Shown: piece by piece, positions 45,923 through 58,181 of the stretch | Layout of the letters: each line of letters begins with the position of its first letter | Numbering within the stretch: position 1 is the stretch's first letter | NCBI GenBank assembly: GCA_027563935.2 | Contig: CM050446.2 | Location: 24,369,501-24,433,500 of the forward strand | Length of the DNA: 64,000 bases | Origin: Costus lasius | Lineage: Eukaryota; Streptophyta; Magnoliopsida; Zingiberales; Costaceae | Reading direction: 5' to 3' | Notes under the pieces: generated by a model | Database searches by the model: none | Told to the model about the DNA's origin: nothing | What the model saw: the letters and a program-made list of their open reading frames with translations, nothing else | Made by a program: the position numbers and the translations under genes

Positions 45923-46022
45923 GATTTCGTCAAAAACAACGGACGTCAGGATTTCGTCAAAAACAACGGACGTCAGTGTCACTTCTCCAGTCCCTCCGGT
46001 TCGAAGGAGCAGCCTGACGTCA
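45923..46022 (+). promoter_or_regulatory. Tandem 27-bp repeat with ACGTCA motifs, and a TGACGTCA palindrome
   Basis: Two perfect 27-bp copies (45923-45949, 45950-45976), each with TTTCGTCAAAAACAACGG followed by ACGTCA. At 46015-46022 lies TGACGTCA. ACGTCA/TGACG is the core bound by plant bZIP factors of the TGA/C-box kind. The array lies 330-430 bases before the ATG of the HSP70-like gene, so it probably belongs to its promoter. Function inferred only. Confidence 0.6.
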
Positions 46023-46355
46023 CCCATAGAAAGTGCGCGGATATGCGTTTCCCGCACTCGTTTCCCCCTACTACGGTGGAAGGAGCCGCCGTGGCGACTC
46101 GCACGGCGTTTTGTTCGCCAGGATTTCCTCGCTGCCTCCTCTCCTCTTTCCCTACCCCCGCGATGTGACCCGTTAGTCTTCTCTCCCTTCGATTTCTAGG
46201 TTTTCCTCTTCATCGTCCCCTTCCTGATCCAAATTCCAGGGCTGGGCTGGTTAATCTTCTTTTTTTTCTTCTTCCTCCTTCCCCTCGAGAGACGGCCAGT
46301 GCATCCGTGCGCTTGTCTTCTTGCTCGCTCTCCACCTGGGGTTATCTAATCCGAG

Positions 46356-48694
46356 ATGAGCGTGGTGGGCTTCGACCTCGGCAATGACAACTGCGTCATC
46401 GGCGCCGTGCGGCAGCGTGGCATCGATGTCCTCCTCAACGACGAGTCCCAGCGGGAGAATCCAGCTGTGGTGTCCTTCGGCGATAAGCAGCGTTTCATCG
46501 GGGCAGCCGGCGCCGCTTCCGCGTCCCGCTTTCCTCGCTCCACCGTTTCCCAAATCAAGCGCCTCATAGGTCGCTCCTTCAGCGATCCTGTCGTCCAGGA
46601 TGACCTCCGTCGCCTCCCTTTTCCCTCCTCCGGGACCCCAGACGGCGGGATCTTTCTTCGCGTCCGCTTCCTTAACGAGGAGCGCTTCTTCACCCCCGTC
46701 CAGATCCTCGCCATGCTCCTCGCCCACCTCAGGCAGATCGCCGAGAAGAACCTCGAGACTCTGGTCGCTGATTGCGTGATCGGGATCCCTTCCTACTTCA
46801 CCGATCTCCAACGGAGGGCGTACCTCGATGCTGCTTCCATCGCCGGACTGAATCCGCTGCGTTTGATGCACGACTGTGCTGCGACCGCATTGGGGTACGG
46901 TATCTATAAGACCGACCTGTACCCTCGTGGGTCTTTGTTCCATGTTGTCTTCGTCGATGTTGGTCACTGCGACACTCAAGTCTCCGTTGTGGGCTTCGCA
47001 TCAGATAAAATGAACGTTATGTCACATGCTTTCGATGCAAATTTGGGTGGGCGAGACTTTGATGAGGTTCTATTCAACCACTTCGCTGAGAAATTCAAGG
47101 AGGAGTATAAGATCGATGTGCATTCTAATGTTCGTGCTAGCATCAGGTTGAGGACCGCTTGTGAGAAACTGAAGAAGGTTCTCAGTGCAAATGCAGAAGC
47201 ACCACTGAACATAGAGTGTTTGATGGATGAGAAAGATGTGAAGGGATTCATTAAGAGAGATGAATTTGAGAGACTCTGCTCAGGTTTGTTGGATAGGCTT
47301 TTGGAACCATGCAAGAAAGCATTAGAGTACGCTGGACTGAAACAGGATAAAATTAACGCAATTGAGCTTGTTGGTTCGGGATCACGAATTCCAGCAATAA
47401 CGAAGATTTTGACAGAGTTTTTCAGGAGGGAGCCAAGCCGGACCCTCAATGCAAGTGAATGTGTTGCACGCGGCTGTGCCCTTCATTGTGCTATGCTCAG
47501 TCCCACATTTAGAGTAAGGGATTATGAGGTGAGTATTTCTCTTACCATGCTGCATTGCCATTTTTGCCTACTAGTAATGAAATAATTTCAACTCCTATTC
47601 TTGCTTAATTTATCCTTCGTATTCAGGTGGTATAATCCTCCCTACTGTGTAAACCTTCACTGAATTCTAAAATGAGTATTTAATATCTTACTTGCAAGTT
47701 TTGTGGGTAAATGAAGAAACAACAATAAACTTGAAATTACAAAGAGAGATAAAAGTGCAAATATCTTATAACAAGTAGCTAAAATCATGAATATGGAGAT
47801 GCTCAATACTAGATATAGTGAGCTATTATCATGTGCAGTAAATAATTCTTTTGTTTTAAAATATTGTGCAACTTTTGAATGGCTGGCTGTGAAAAATGTT
47901 GATCTAGTAATGTGAATGATACATTTCATTCATACTAGTTCTAATTGAAAAGTTTGGCTCTCAATTAAAACTTTCCCGTCTTCTTTTTCGGCTCCAATCA
48001 CTCGATAATTTCCACAAGCACAAATTCCACTTTATATGGGCCCAGAAATTCTTTCACAAAACAATCCATCTTTTTCCGGTTTATTGGCCTTATAATGAAA
48101 CGTATAGGGCTTTGTCACCTCTCCAACTATCTCTCCATTTGGTAAGATTTTGTAAACGTATAGGGCTTTGTCACCTCTCCAACTATCTCTCCATTTGGTA
48201 AGATTTTGTTAGCCCAAGCCTTTATTTGTTGAGAAGAAACTAGTCCAATTCGAAGTTGTTGATGTTTATACCAGTCAATTATAGAATAGAAATTCTGATG
48301 TAGCGAACCTAACTTGAGCATGGACATATTATCTATATGGGTACAAGACACAATTGGTACTAGTATACTGTGTCAGAATGACCGGTACTACTATATGTAC
48401 AGGCCCGAGACTGGACTGATAAGATTTAGATTTAAAACCATAATGCCAACCTTATTGCCTGGTACATAATGGTACCATTGGTATGATTACTTACCATTTG
48501 GTTAGTTCTATCTGTTTTTTTTGTCTCAGATAGATATGACTTAGTTTAGTGAATTGATGGAAGTGAAATTGTTTAGTAATGACTAAATTTTTGCTGATGT
48601 TAATTCTAATGGAAATGGTGAAATAACATGATTAAGAAAAACAATGACTTTTACTATTTTTTGACAATCTACTTGACTTGTCCGTTAATTTACA

Positions 48695-48731
<37 letters not shown>

Positions 48732-51700
48732 TGATAACGCAGGTTCAAGACACATTTCCTTTTTCTGTCACCTTTATGATGGATGAAGGTCCTATTACAA
48801 CTGTGTCAAGTAATGTGCTATTCCGTAGGAGCCAACCAATTCCAAGTGTTAAAATTCTCTCTTTCTATCGAACTAATGGATTCAAAATGGAAGCATTCTA
48901 TGCAGACCAAGGTGAACTACCACCTGGTGCCTCACCAAAAATCAGCTACTTCCAGGTGAACTTTCTAGGCAAGAGAAAACATGTTTGACAAGTTACTTGT
49001 TTTAACTGCTTTCTAGATGCATATACAAAATTCTAGAAGTTCAGAGTTGCATTTCTCGTTTTTAAAACAGTTTTGTACATTCACTGGCTTCAATCAATTA
49101 TGATTACAAATTTTGAATTGTATTAAAGTTTGGCCATTTGTTACATGTGGTTCTTCATTTCCACTTAAATTTTGGCAGTATATTGCCCTCAAAATGACAA
49201 CATCTCTAAGTGGTGCCCATGATATGGTACCACAGAGTAATATATACACACGTGCATCTCACTGCATTTGCAACCATGCATAGGTTCCATACAGCAACAT
49301 ATATATTAGACACAAACAATTACTATGTCACATAAATCCTTTATACTGGTTTACATTTGTTGTTTGTATTAAAGTAGTATAGTGCAGCAAAATGGTTATC
49401 AAATAGCTCGAGAATATCTGAGCAGCAGAAAAAAGTGCTGTATAGGAAGGATGACTATGGTTGTAGGCATGATTTATAAAACGGTCGTATGGTGACCATG
49501 GCTGGTTTGACCAGTACCATTAGTATCATGTGCCCGATAAGAGATTGCCATAGTTTGGACCAGTATCTTAAATTTTGGTTGTAGGCAAGAAGAGTCAAGC
49601 TGTGATGTGGAACTAACATGTTATTATCAATAAAAGCATAAATTTATTCGCAATTTAGTTCATTGAAGCATTTCCAATGAACAGCACTCTTTAATCTCTT
49701 GTGGTTTTCTTATAGATTTAATCACTAAGGAAGATATTCCATGATCTGTCTGAAAATTTGATTGACATGTATTGCTAAATATCACCAATTTCCTGCTCTG
49801 AAGTTTATGGAATGAAAGATAGGTTGTAACAGGTGATATATTATCTTAATTCAAGCAATGGCATAATGTTGACAATGATCAGTAGCTTAATATTTGAGTA
49901 GTCGATTGTAATTGTCAGAGTGCTGTTCCTGCAGGCTGGTCCTTTTCCACACAATGGAGGTCAAAGACACAGATTTAAAGTAAAAATCCGGTTGAACCTT
50001 CATGGAATTGTTTCTGTGGAATCAGTTTCAGTGAGTATGATTGAGTGCTGTTTTATGCTATTACCCATATGCTCAATACCAATCTGTATTCGTAACTGTC
50101 ATAATTTAACTGCTTTAGTTAATTGAAGATGAAAATAATAATCCAGTTCAAATGGACGCAAGCCAGATGGATAATATGGAAACGGAGGTTGCTTGTGATG
50201 CAAAATCTGATAGCGGTTTGCACAGTGTTGAAAATGGAATATCTGAACACAATGATTTTGAATCTACAGTAAGTATAACTTTATTCTCATGATTTAGTGA
50301 TGCTATACTTTTTTTCTTATATCGTTACATGTTCGTTTTTTTAAAAAAAAGTTTGCACATGATTTAACGCAGATCAAATCAATTAGGTGTTTTGTTAAGT
50401 AACTATTAGATGCTATCAAATGATAAAATTTAGTCTTTGGCGAATGCTTGCCTTGGTAACTTACTAAATCTTAAGCACTATTTAGGAGTTTAAGTGGCCG
50501 TCCTGGTTACTTTATTGATAGTGCCCCATTGATTTATTCAGGACCCACTTATGCTAGGGCTAATTAGCTTGATGTTAGTTCTTTCTTGCACTTATGCTTT
50601 ACACCAAGGAGGTTTTGATCATAATATTATGTAATCAAAAACATATTTCTCTTTCTTTGTAACTTAAATTGTTGTGGACAATATCATCCAATTAGTGTTA
50701 ACAATAAAAGCGCCCATGATGCAAACAAGTAGGTAAGTGAAGTGAGGGAATAGAGATCAGAAGAATAGCAGGGAAATAAATGCTACCTGCCAAACAAATA
50801 AAAGACCAAGCCTTTATGTCACACCAGTTGAATGACATGCTGGTTACCATATGATCTATTCATTAATTGGAAATGGGAAGAGCTATTTACATCCATCATG
50901 CTAACAAATTTGATAGTTTGCCTTTCTTTTCTGTATAGGCAATGTACATAACCTGAGTTTGAACAATTTGCTTACTGGTTTGGGTATAAAATTTCCTTTT
51001 AGCCCAATAAAAAAAATATTCCTGCAAGGACCAAGCAGTCAGAATGGGTCTGAACATTGCTAGTGATGCACAAGGGTGTGAAATGGCATGTTCTCTATTT
51101 TTGAGTGACAAATTCTAGATTTATTTTATTTTTTTGAAAAAGAATATTATTAATTTATGGCTTGTTAAAATTTATTATATATGTTATATTGATTAGACAC
51201 TTGAATAAAAAATTCAAATTTCCTTCGAGTTTCAAAAACTGATTTGCAGAAATTTTTCTGGAAACTGAAAAATGAATCATAGTTCATATCTTTGTCTTCA
51301 TAGCCTTCGAATGTGTAGTTTCCCCTGTTAGGCTGACAGAATTGGTCAGATTAAGATATCTTGAATGCGTCTCAGCTGTCAAACAGTCGTTAATTTTGGT
51401 TATATTTTATCCCCGTTTCCTTTAAGAGATTTTATGATTTTCTTGTTATGCCCTGACCAAGTACCAACCCAACCATTGGTTGAAAGTTACTACAAAAGTA
51501 GTATATAAATAACAAATAATCAATCACAATTAAAATAAGAAGTCAATGACGAATCAATAAGAATTGTGACTCAAAAACAATTTCATATTGAAGTATAAGA
51601 GTATTCATAGTTTCATACAATTAAAATTATTGAATTTGAAGCAATAAAACCTGAAATAATCCATCATAAAATCAAATAAATTATCGCCTATTCCCGTGAC

Positions 51701-53623
51701 ACTAAGTTTGTGGCATGCATTTTTTTTCTGGAATATCCTGTCTCATGATGTGTTTTCTTAGCGTTGCTTTTGTTCACTCTATTTAGGGTAGTAGATCGAA
51801 AACAGAACGGCTTCCAAGAAGGCATGAATTGCTTATCACAGAGATGGTATATGGTGGAACAACAAAAGAGTGGTTGTTAGAAGCCCAAGAGCAAGACAAG
51901 TGGCTCTCTGAGCAGGACAAACTAACGGAGCAAACAAAAGAGAAAAAGAATGCACTGGAAGCTTATGTGTACGAAGTTCGCAATAAGGTAATACCCAATG
52001 CTGTTTCTATCTCTAGTTTATATGTTATAGTGAGAATATCTTGGTTTTGTTTCTTTCTCATAAGTGTTCCTTTTTTATGCACAGATTTTTGAGAGATACC
52101 GAAATTTTGCTAGTGATTCTGAAAGGGATGGAATTTCTATTAGCCTTCAGCAGACTGAGGAATGGCTCTATGAGGATGGTGATGATGAAACGGAAAAGGT
52201 TTACACTAGTAAACTTGAGGAATTAAAGAAGGTGAGTTGATGCTCAGTCCTTAACTATCGTAAACCATTTTGCATTTGACAACTGTAAGCTAGGTTTGCT
52301 ACTTATTTGAAACTAATGTTCATTAATATGCTCAGGCCATTCATATGCAAGAACCCTTGGTCCAGACTCCAGATAATATTATTTTACAAAAACTCTATAA
52401 ACAAAAAAGAAACTTAACGGATTGGCTCTCAGATCTAACAGGTCCATGAGATAAAAGCTCTACCAGCTGAAAGTTTATTATTCTCTCTATTTGCCAATAT
52501 AATTTAAGCTTTCCCAGACAGTCAAGAATTACAGCTTGTTAATCAAGTGCTAAAGAAACTTATTGATTCACCTTGCTCTGAACTTTCATTAAAAGTGAAC
52601 TACCAAAATTTAGTCCCCCCACGATTCCTCTTGCCAGGCACTGTAAGTTGTGACATCATATCCAGTGCTATGCCAAAGTTAATTCAACATAAAGTCGTTT
52701 GACACTGCATATGGTTTTCTTGTTGCTCAAATACATTTATGCAATTGTTGATATTCTTGGATTCTTATATTCATCTGGACAGTTTCAGACTTGTCAACAA
52801 TTGAGAATTTGACGTATTGATTATAATTTAGAGTGGAAAAATTATGGTTTAGCTGTCCGTACTGATGGACCTTCAACATAACTTGAAGTTGAATATTTCA
52901 TCTTTCGCATGTTTGTTTGTATGTGGCTTCAGTCGCATCAGGAGTTTAACCCGATCCCGATTTGCATGTTTGTATACGTATATATGCACATAAACACGTG
53001 ATCATTTTTATATGAAAGAATTTAACACTATTTGTCTTTCTATGTTGTATATGGTATTGATGTAGCTGGTAGATCCTATTGAGAAACGATACAAAGATGA
53101 AGAAGGTAGAGCTGAAGCTGCAAGGGAACTATTGAAGTGCATAGTTGATTACAGAATGGCTGTTTCTTCACTAACGATGTATGAGCGAGATGCTGTAAGT
53201 TTCAAATTTTCTGATACTTTTAGGAGGTACTTTTTGCATGTTTCAAACCAGAGATCAAACAACTATCCTTCCTTTCAGGTAATGAGTGAATGCAATAAAG
53301 CGGAGCAGTGGCTGCGAGAAAGGTCACAACAACAGGATTCATTACCAAAGAACACGGATCCAATATTATGGTCACATGAAATTAAGAAAAGGACAGAAGC
53401 CTTGGATATGTACCGCCTCTACAATCTCGTTTCATCTTTGATTTGTTTAGGGGTTTCCCTTTTTTAGATCTAAAGATCTCCAACATAGTTAATCTTAACT
53501 CAGTAATCATACGCTTATTAGACTTCTTTGATATGCTACAGATCATGCAGAAATATTTTGAGACACAAGAGTTCCGAAACGAGAACAGAGGACTATCGGG
53601 AATCAGACCACTCTGAGCTGTGA
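46356..53623 (+). CDS. HSP70-16: Heat shock 70 kDa protein 16-like (HSP110 subfamily), nine coding exons
   Basis: Cytosolic or nuclear HSP110-class chaperone, usually an exchange factor or holdase for HSP70. Exons: 46356-47528, 48743-48955, 49935-50030, 50119-50268, 51787-51987, 52085-52231, 53066-53194, 53279-53409, 53542-53623; all have GT...AG borders and matching phases, giving 773 residues, close to the family size (about 760-770). Exon 1 holds the whole ATPase domain: [74 protein letters not shown]. Later exons carry the beta-sandwich, an acidic linker (exon 4, [14 protein letters not shown]) and the helical lid ([37 protein letters not shown]). The start at 46356 (MSVVGFD) is the family start. 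Intron 1 contains a plastid insert. Confidence 0.9.
47980..48310 (-). pseudogene. rpoC1: Nuclear insertion of plastid DNA: rpoC1 5' part
   Basis: On the minus strand the DNA reads as the start of plastid RNA polymerase beta' (rpoC1): [38 protein letters not shown], then [12 protein letters not shown] and [18 protein letters not shown]. About 85 codons with several substitutions and stops, plus a 56-bp internal duplication. It lies in intron 1 of the HSP70-like gene, antisense to it. No other plastid genes flank it. Confidence 0.85.
48098..48209. repeat. 56-bp tandem duplication inside the plastid insert
   Basis: Two copies of a 56-bp unit beginning AAACGTATAGGGCTTTG, the second starting at 48154, almost identical. 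A native rpoC1 has this stretch once, so the duplication arose after or during transfer. Confidence 0.9.
48697..48728. repeat. (TA)n microsatellite in intron 1
   Basis: About 32 bases of TA repeat ending 14 bases before the exon 2 acceptor of the HSP70-like gene. Its length could affect splicing; that is only a guess. Confidence 0.9.
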
Positions 53624-54257
53624 CAACTCTAATGCTGATTGATTTATTCCTTATACTGATTCATTCTACACGTCATTTATTTAACCGAATTTTAGTTAAC
53701 ATTAATGATCAGTTACAGGAAATACTGGGGTACAGAAAATCCAAAGACGAAGCTTCACTAGCTTGTGACCTAAGTCCCACTTCTTTGCTAGAATAGCCGT
53801 TTTTTGATCCCACGCAGATTAGTATCACTGTTGATCTTTTTGTAATCAATGCAATCATTTGACGACTATATTGTTTATAAAAATTATATGGGACCTGCAT
53901 AAGGATCTCTGTTCATATTTTGTTAGCACACTTTCGTAGTTTTGTATACTTGATGAAGTTATCATGTCTCCCTCGAGATACATAGATCAATATGTTGATG
54001 TGGGCTAGTTGGATTGTCGGCATAAGGGAACATATATACTAGATTGTGCCGGCTTATATTTGTGAGTTCTTTTAATTGTCTCCAATATTAGTACTCTTGC
54101 ACGCTTGACATTTCTTTAGTTTTTTATGTTATCTTTTATTAATGAGCATATATTATATTATGCAATTATGGAAATTTGAATTGATACTAAGACTGAAACA
54201 TGCAATTATTCATAGTTCAAATTGAGAAAGTTGAAAAATTAGATTATAAACAATCAG

Positions 54258-54259
<2 letters not shown>
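53624..54259. other. 3' flank of the HSP70-like gene
   Basis: Presumed 3' untranslated region and AT-rich flank. No good AATAAA was picked out; AATCAATGCAATC near 53844 is a weak candidate. No gene seen. Confidence 0.45.

Positions 54260-54313
<54 letters not shown>
54260..54313. repeat. (TA)n microsatellite
   Basis: About 54 bases of pure TA repeat. Confidence 0.95.
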
Positions 54314-54315
<2 letters not shown>

Positions 54316-54323
54316 TAATTGTC

Positions 54324-54519
54324 GGCCTGTTTGGTAGGCCTTCTGTTTTTTATTAGAAAAAAAAAATTGGGCGGATAGTATGGGGTAGAAAGTGGATCGA
54401 TACTTGTCTTTTGAATCTGCACATATTCAGTGAAAACTAGTGCCTTGTATTGTTGTGAAAAATAGTGCCTTGTTTCGTAGGGAAGTGAAGTTGGTGAAAA
54501 GCAATGCCAAATGGGCCCC
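54324..54519. mobile_element. Possible small MITE
   Basis: Starts GGCCTGTTTGGTAGGCC and ends TGCCAAATGGGCCCC, so imperfect terminal repeats of the GGCCTGTTTGG kind common in plant Harbinger or Mutator MITEs. About 196 bp next to a TA microsatellite. No target duplication was recognised. Confidence 0.4.
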
Positions 54520-55002
54520 TGTATGCGAATGTAAGTGTAAATGGTATACGTCGATGTTTTAAAAGCTGATATTAAAGGCTCTTTGGCAAAGAAATATTGT
54601 GCTTAGTGTTATAGCGAGTTTATTTTTTTAATAATAAATTATATCATGATCAGTAAATTTTCTCACGGAGATTTCAGTTCTATACTAGAGTGGCCAATGA
54701 TCGGTTAAGATTGTGTTACAGAAGTTGGCTTAGCATACAACAATATCTCATTAAGAGTTTTACGGAAACGTTGCCCCTTAGACATATTTACAAAATCACA
54801 CGTGTGTCAATGCATTGGAGATTCTTTTATCACTTTACACTTACAAAACAATCCAATGCCCGCATTTTTTTCTCTACATTGTCGATGTAAGGCACCAGTG
54901 TAGCCTTATCAGTCACAAGAGACGGTGTTGAACACCTTTGAGAGTGTCGGCACACACATCCAGAAAATACAACAAGCAAACACACTCGAACACTTTCGAG
55001 GG
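54520..55002. other. Gap with a duplicated GAACAC...GTGTCGGCAC motif
   Basis: AT-rich to 54880. Then GAACACCTTTGAGAGTGTCGGCAC (54932 region) and GAACACTTTCGAGGGTGTCGGCAC (54987-55010) are near copies, the second overlapping the LTR start. The true left end of the chromovirus may therefore be up to about 100 bases further left. Confidence 0.5.
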
Positions 55003-56350
55003 TGTCGGCACATCTAAAGTAATCACTTATGAATCAAGCACAACCTGCACTACATATATGCGGGCAAGAAAGCAAAGAACCGTTTGAACAAAAAGTCACA
55101 CGAAGTCTAGACAACAGGAAGAAACCCTATCCACTACAACATGGTAAATCTGTCCTACTACCACTACATGATAAATCCAAGAAGAAGTTTACCCTCATAG
55201 CGTGCTACCACTCCACTAGCCAAGTCCGGTGGAGATCCTCTTGAAAGTTGAATTGAAAAGTCTGATTAGAGTCGAAGCAAGTTGCACAAATAAATTCATG
55301 CAAAAGGCTCATATTCCCTCCTCCCTTTTTTCTCCCACTCGTCCCAAACAAGGGATGCGTGATGAATTGAAACAGGGGAAAGGTTCCCCTTTGCGCTCCG
55401 TCACCAAACAGCCTCACACTAGAGCATCCAATCCTGGTCGCTAACGGAAGGAGACCTCACTGCCAAGAAGAACAAAAAATCTAGTGGAAGCGAGACTCAC
55501 GTGGAACTAGAGATTATCGATCCGATCTCTCTCCTACATCTGTGCCGGCGCCAGAGGAGAAGGGCTCCACCCTACCTCAGGGCGTTAGGAAGATGATCTG
55601 GAAAGTTCTCGCCGATGAGTCCGTGGCTGAAGTCTCGTCGTTGATTGTTTGCTGCAATTCTCCGCTCCCAAATCCAAATCATTGCCAAACTCCCGCCCGA
55701 GCTCTCGAAACGCTCGATAGGCGGCCACCCCTCGACGAGGATGGAAATCTATCTCATCACCATGCGAGTTGCAATCCCACCAATAAACAGCCGGAGATCG
55801 CGCTTCCACTGAGTGAGATCGAATTTCTGCCCTAGGCTTGTTCACATTGGAAATGACATGGAGTATATGCTCTAACTTCGTTGTCATCACTGCCCCGCTA
55901 GCTTGTCCAATGCTGGCAAGTTACCAAATCCGACATGCCTCCATCTAAACAGAATCAACAACGACAACGGCAACACTCTGCGCTAGGATGGAAATAAGGG
56001 ATTTTTCCCCTTTGTGTATGCATGCAGCTGAGCTGGCTAAACCGGGTTCAGTTCAACCCAAACCAGCTTGGTTCAGGTAGTTCGAGGCCAAATAGCAGCG
56101 GATTAACTCCGGTTCACCCTGCGGTCGATCCACTTCATCGCACATGCTCGCAAGCTCGCTTTCGGGGTCTATGGGTTGAGTCGAACACCCACATCCATTC
56201 GTGAACCCATGCTCCATGGTTCGACTCGACTCTCGTCCTATGGACTCATGTCAACCTCGGTGGCACAATCATATACCTAAGTCATCTAATACGTCAGATG
56301 GCTAGGGGTCCCGTCATTGATCAATCTCGTTGTGCTTCGGGAGCATCACA
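55003..56350 (-). repeat. Chromovirus 3' LTR
   Basis: 1348 bp, TGTCGGCACATC...GGGAGCATCACA on the + strand; matches 58182-59582 throughout (for example GAATCAAGCACAACC, GGAAGAAACCCTAT, TGAATTGAAACAGGGGAA). Confidence 0.85.
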
Positions 56351-57464
56351 TATTCCCCTACCCAAGTTCGTTGTCGCCCTCGACGATAGGTTGTCCATGT
56401 AAGTATTCAACTCCACTTCAAAATGCCACAAATCAGAAGCTTTCTCCTATTTAGCTTCTTCCACGAATGTTCCTTTCTATTGCACAAGAAATTTCATCTG
56501 CCTATTCCTCCGACTTTTTCTAAGTATTTTGTGATCGAAAATCTTTTCAATCTTTTTGTCAAACTCTGCTCGAACACTAGGAGGAGCCCGATGCCCTTGA
56601 GAGCAAATAGGGTCAATCTCATCGGTATGAAACATTTTTAACAAACTTCTCGTTGGTATGAAACATTTTCAAAAAACTTACCTGAAAGTTAGATTAAGCT
56701 TTAATCTATTATGAAGCTTCAGCCTATAGGCAACAATACCAACCCATCTCAAGACCTCGAAAGGTCTCTCATACCTCTATATAAGGCTACGGTGGGCAGT
56801 CTTGGCTGAGATCTTTCTCCACATCTAAAGTGTCAACTTTAATAGTACTAGATCCCCAACTTTGAACTGTTCATTGTGTGTGCTCTGGTTTGGCATAATG
56901 TTGCATCCTTCTTGTAACATGCACTAAGCTATCACGAGCCTCCTAGAGCACCTCGGCATAACCTCTCACAACCCGATATGCTGTTGGGCACTCACCGTCA
57001 GTGTGCTGCACATCGTCAGCAGGTGTGAGAAGCTGTTGTCCTAACACCAACTCAAATGGTGTCTTGCTAGTAGCTAATAACTACTACAAGTTGTAGGCAA
57101 ATTGTGTTGAGTCGAGGAGAGACACCTAGTTGTGCTGGCTTGCTAACATGAAATGACGATGGTATTCTTCAAGTAAAACATTTATCCTCTTCGTCTAGCT
57201 GTCGGTCTGAGAATGGTTCGCTGTAAAGAACTTTAGCTTTGAACCAAGAGTCTTAAACAACGGCGTCTAGAAGTTACTAGTGAACTTGACATCTCTATCA
57301 AAAGCAATATTCAAGGAAAGCCCAAAATGCTTCACCATATGCTTGAAGAATAAATCAATCGTCTCCTTGCCTAAGCCTTGCTCAGGTGTTGCAATGAACC
57401 TGTCCACCACAATAATAATAGAAGCCTTCCCTTTGACCTTTGGTAACCTAATCATAAAATCCAT
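56351..57464 (-). pseudogene. Chromovirus integrase core and chromodomain
   Basis: Integrase core piece 57464-57267: MDFMIRLPKVKGKASIIIVV with the first catalytic Asp, VDRFIA, FFKHMVKHFGL and the second Asp in FDRDVKFTSNF. The middle (56650-57266) is out of frame. At 56640-56360 the minus strand gives KIEKIFDHKILRKSRRNRQM then FLVQ (TAG) KGTF, WEKAS-like and DLWHFEVELNTYM, a chromodomain with stops. Chromodomains steer insertion to chromatin. Dead copy. Confidence 0.82.
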
Positions 57465-57587
57465 GAAAATTGAAGTCCATGACTATTCCGATATCGGAAG
57501 AGGCTGTAACAACCCATCTTTGTGCCTCCTGTCGACTTTATCCTACTGGCAGATCAGGTAGGTACAGACGTAATAATAGATATTAGC

Positions 57588-58181
57588 TCACATGGAGGGC
57601 GAGTAACTAGATTGGGATAAAAGAATTAGCATCTTGCATTGTCCCGGATGTCTACTCCATGTCATGTCATGAAGCTCTCTCAACAACTCGCATCGAAGTT
57701 CACCAATAGCCGAAACAAGTGACCGACTGCCTTTGGCCGACAGAAGGTCGTCGCCTTGGAGATAGTAATGACAAACATTGCCTTCTCGCACGTCAGTGAT
57801 CAACTACTGGTACTTGGCGTCGAGAACAATAGCTTGCCAAATGCGATCAAGGAGATCACCCTCAATCCTCAATATAGAAGCAAGTACCATAGTGCAATCC
57901 TGTTGAGAGTATCTGAAACCATATTAGAGCACCCCCGATTTGTGCTCCTAGTTGAAATCAAATTCAATGAGGAATTCATGTCATCTCGCTTGTTTAGGTG
58001 AAAACTTTTTCTGTGTAGTGTAGTATGTGTTGGCAACATTAACTGTTTTTGCTATAAAAGCATTACCAAGAAGATAGGTGTGCCAAACTCGAAGGTAGTG
58101 GATCACAGTGACCATTTCCTTCTTGTGAGCTGAGTAGCGCTGTTCCACTAGACTCAACTTCCTACTCTCAAATGCACAGGG
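57588..58181 (-). pseudogene. Chromovirus RNase H and integrase zinc finger
   Basis: 58181-57981 encodes an RNase H end: CAFESRKLSLVEQRYSAHKK, EMVTVIHYLRVWHTYLLG, TQKKFSPKQAR. 57803-57588 holds the linker and the start of the integrase finger (ELLRELHDMTWSRHPGQCKM, LLSQSSYSP). Upstream RT is gone. The RNase H frame runs on into the LTR (to 58229), which is evidence for the deletion rather than a real start. Confidence 0.82.

Noticed and set aside
46251..46979. 242-codon minus-strand frame opposite HSP70 exon 1
   Set aside because: Antisense shadow of a GC-rich exon with no recognisable domain.
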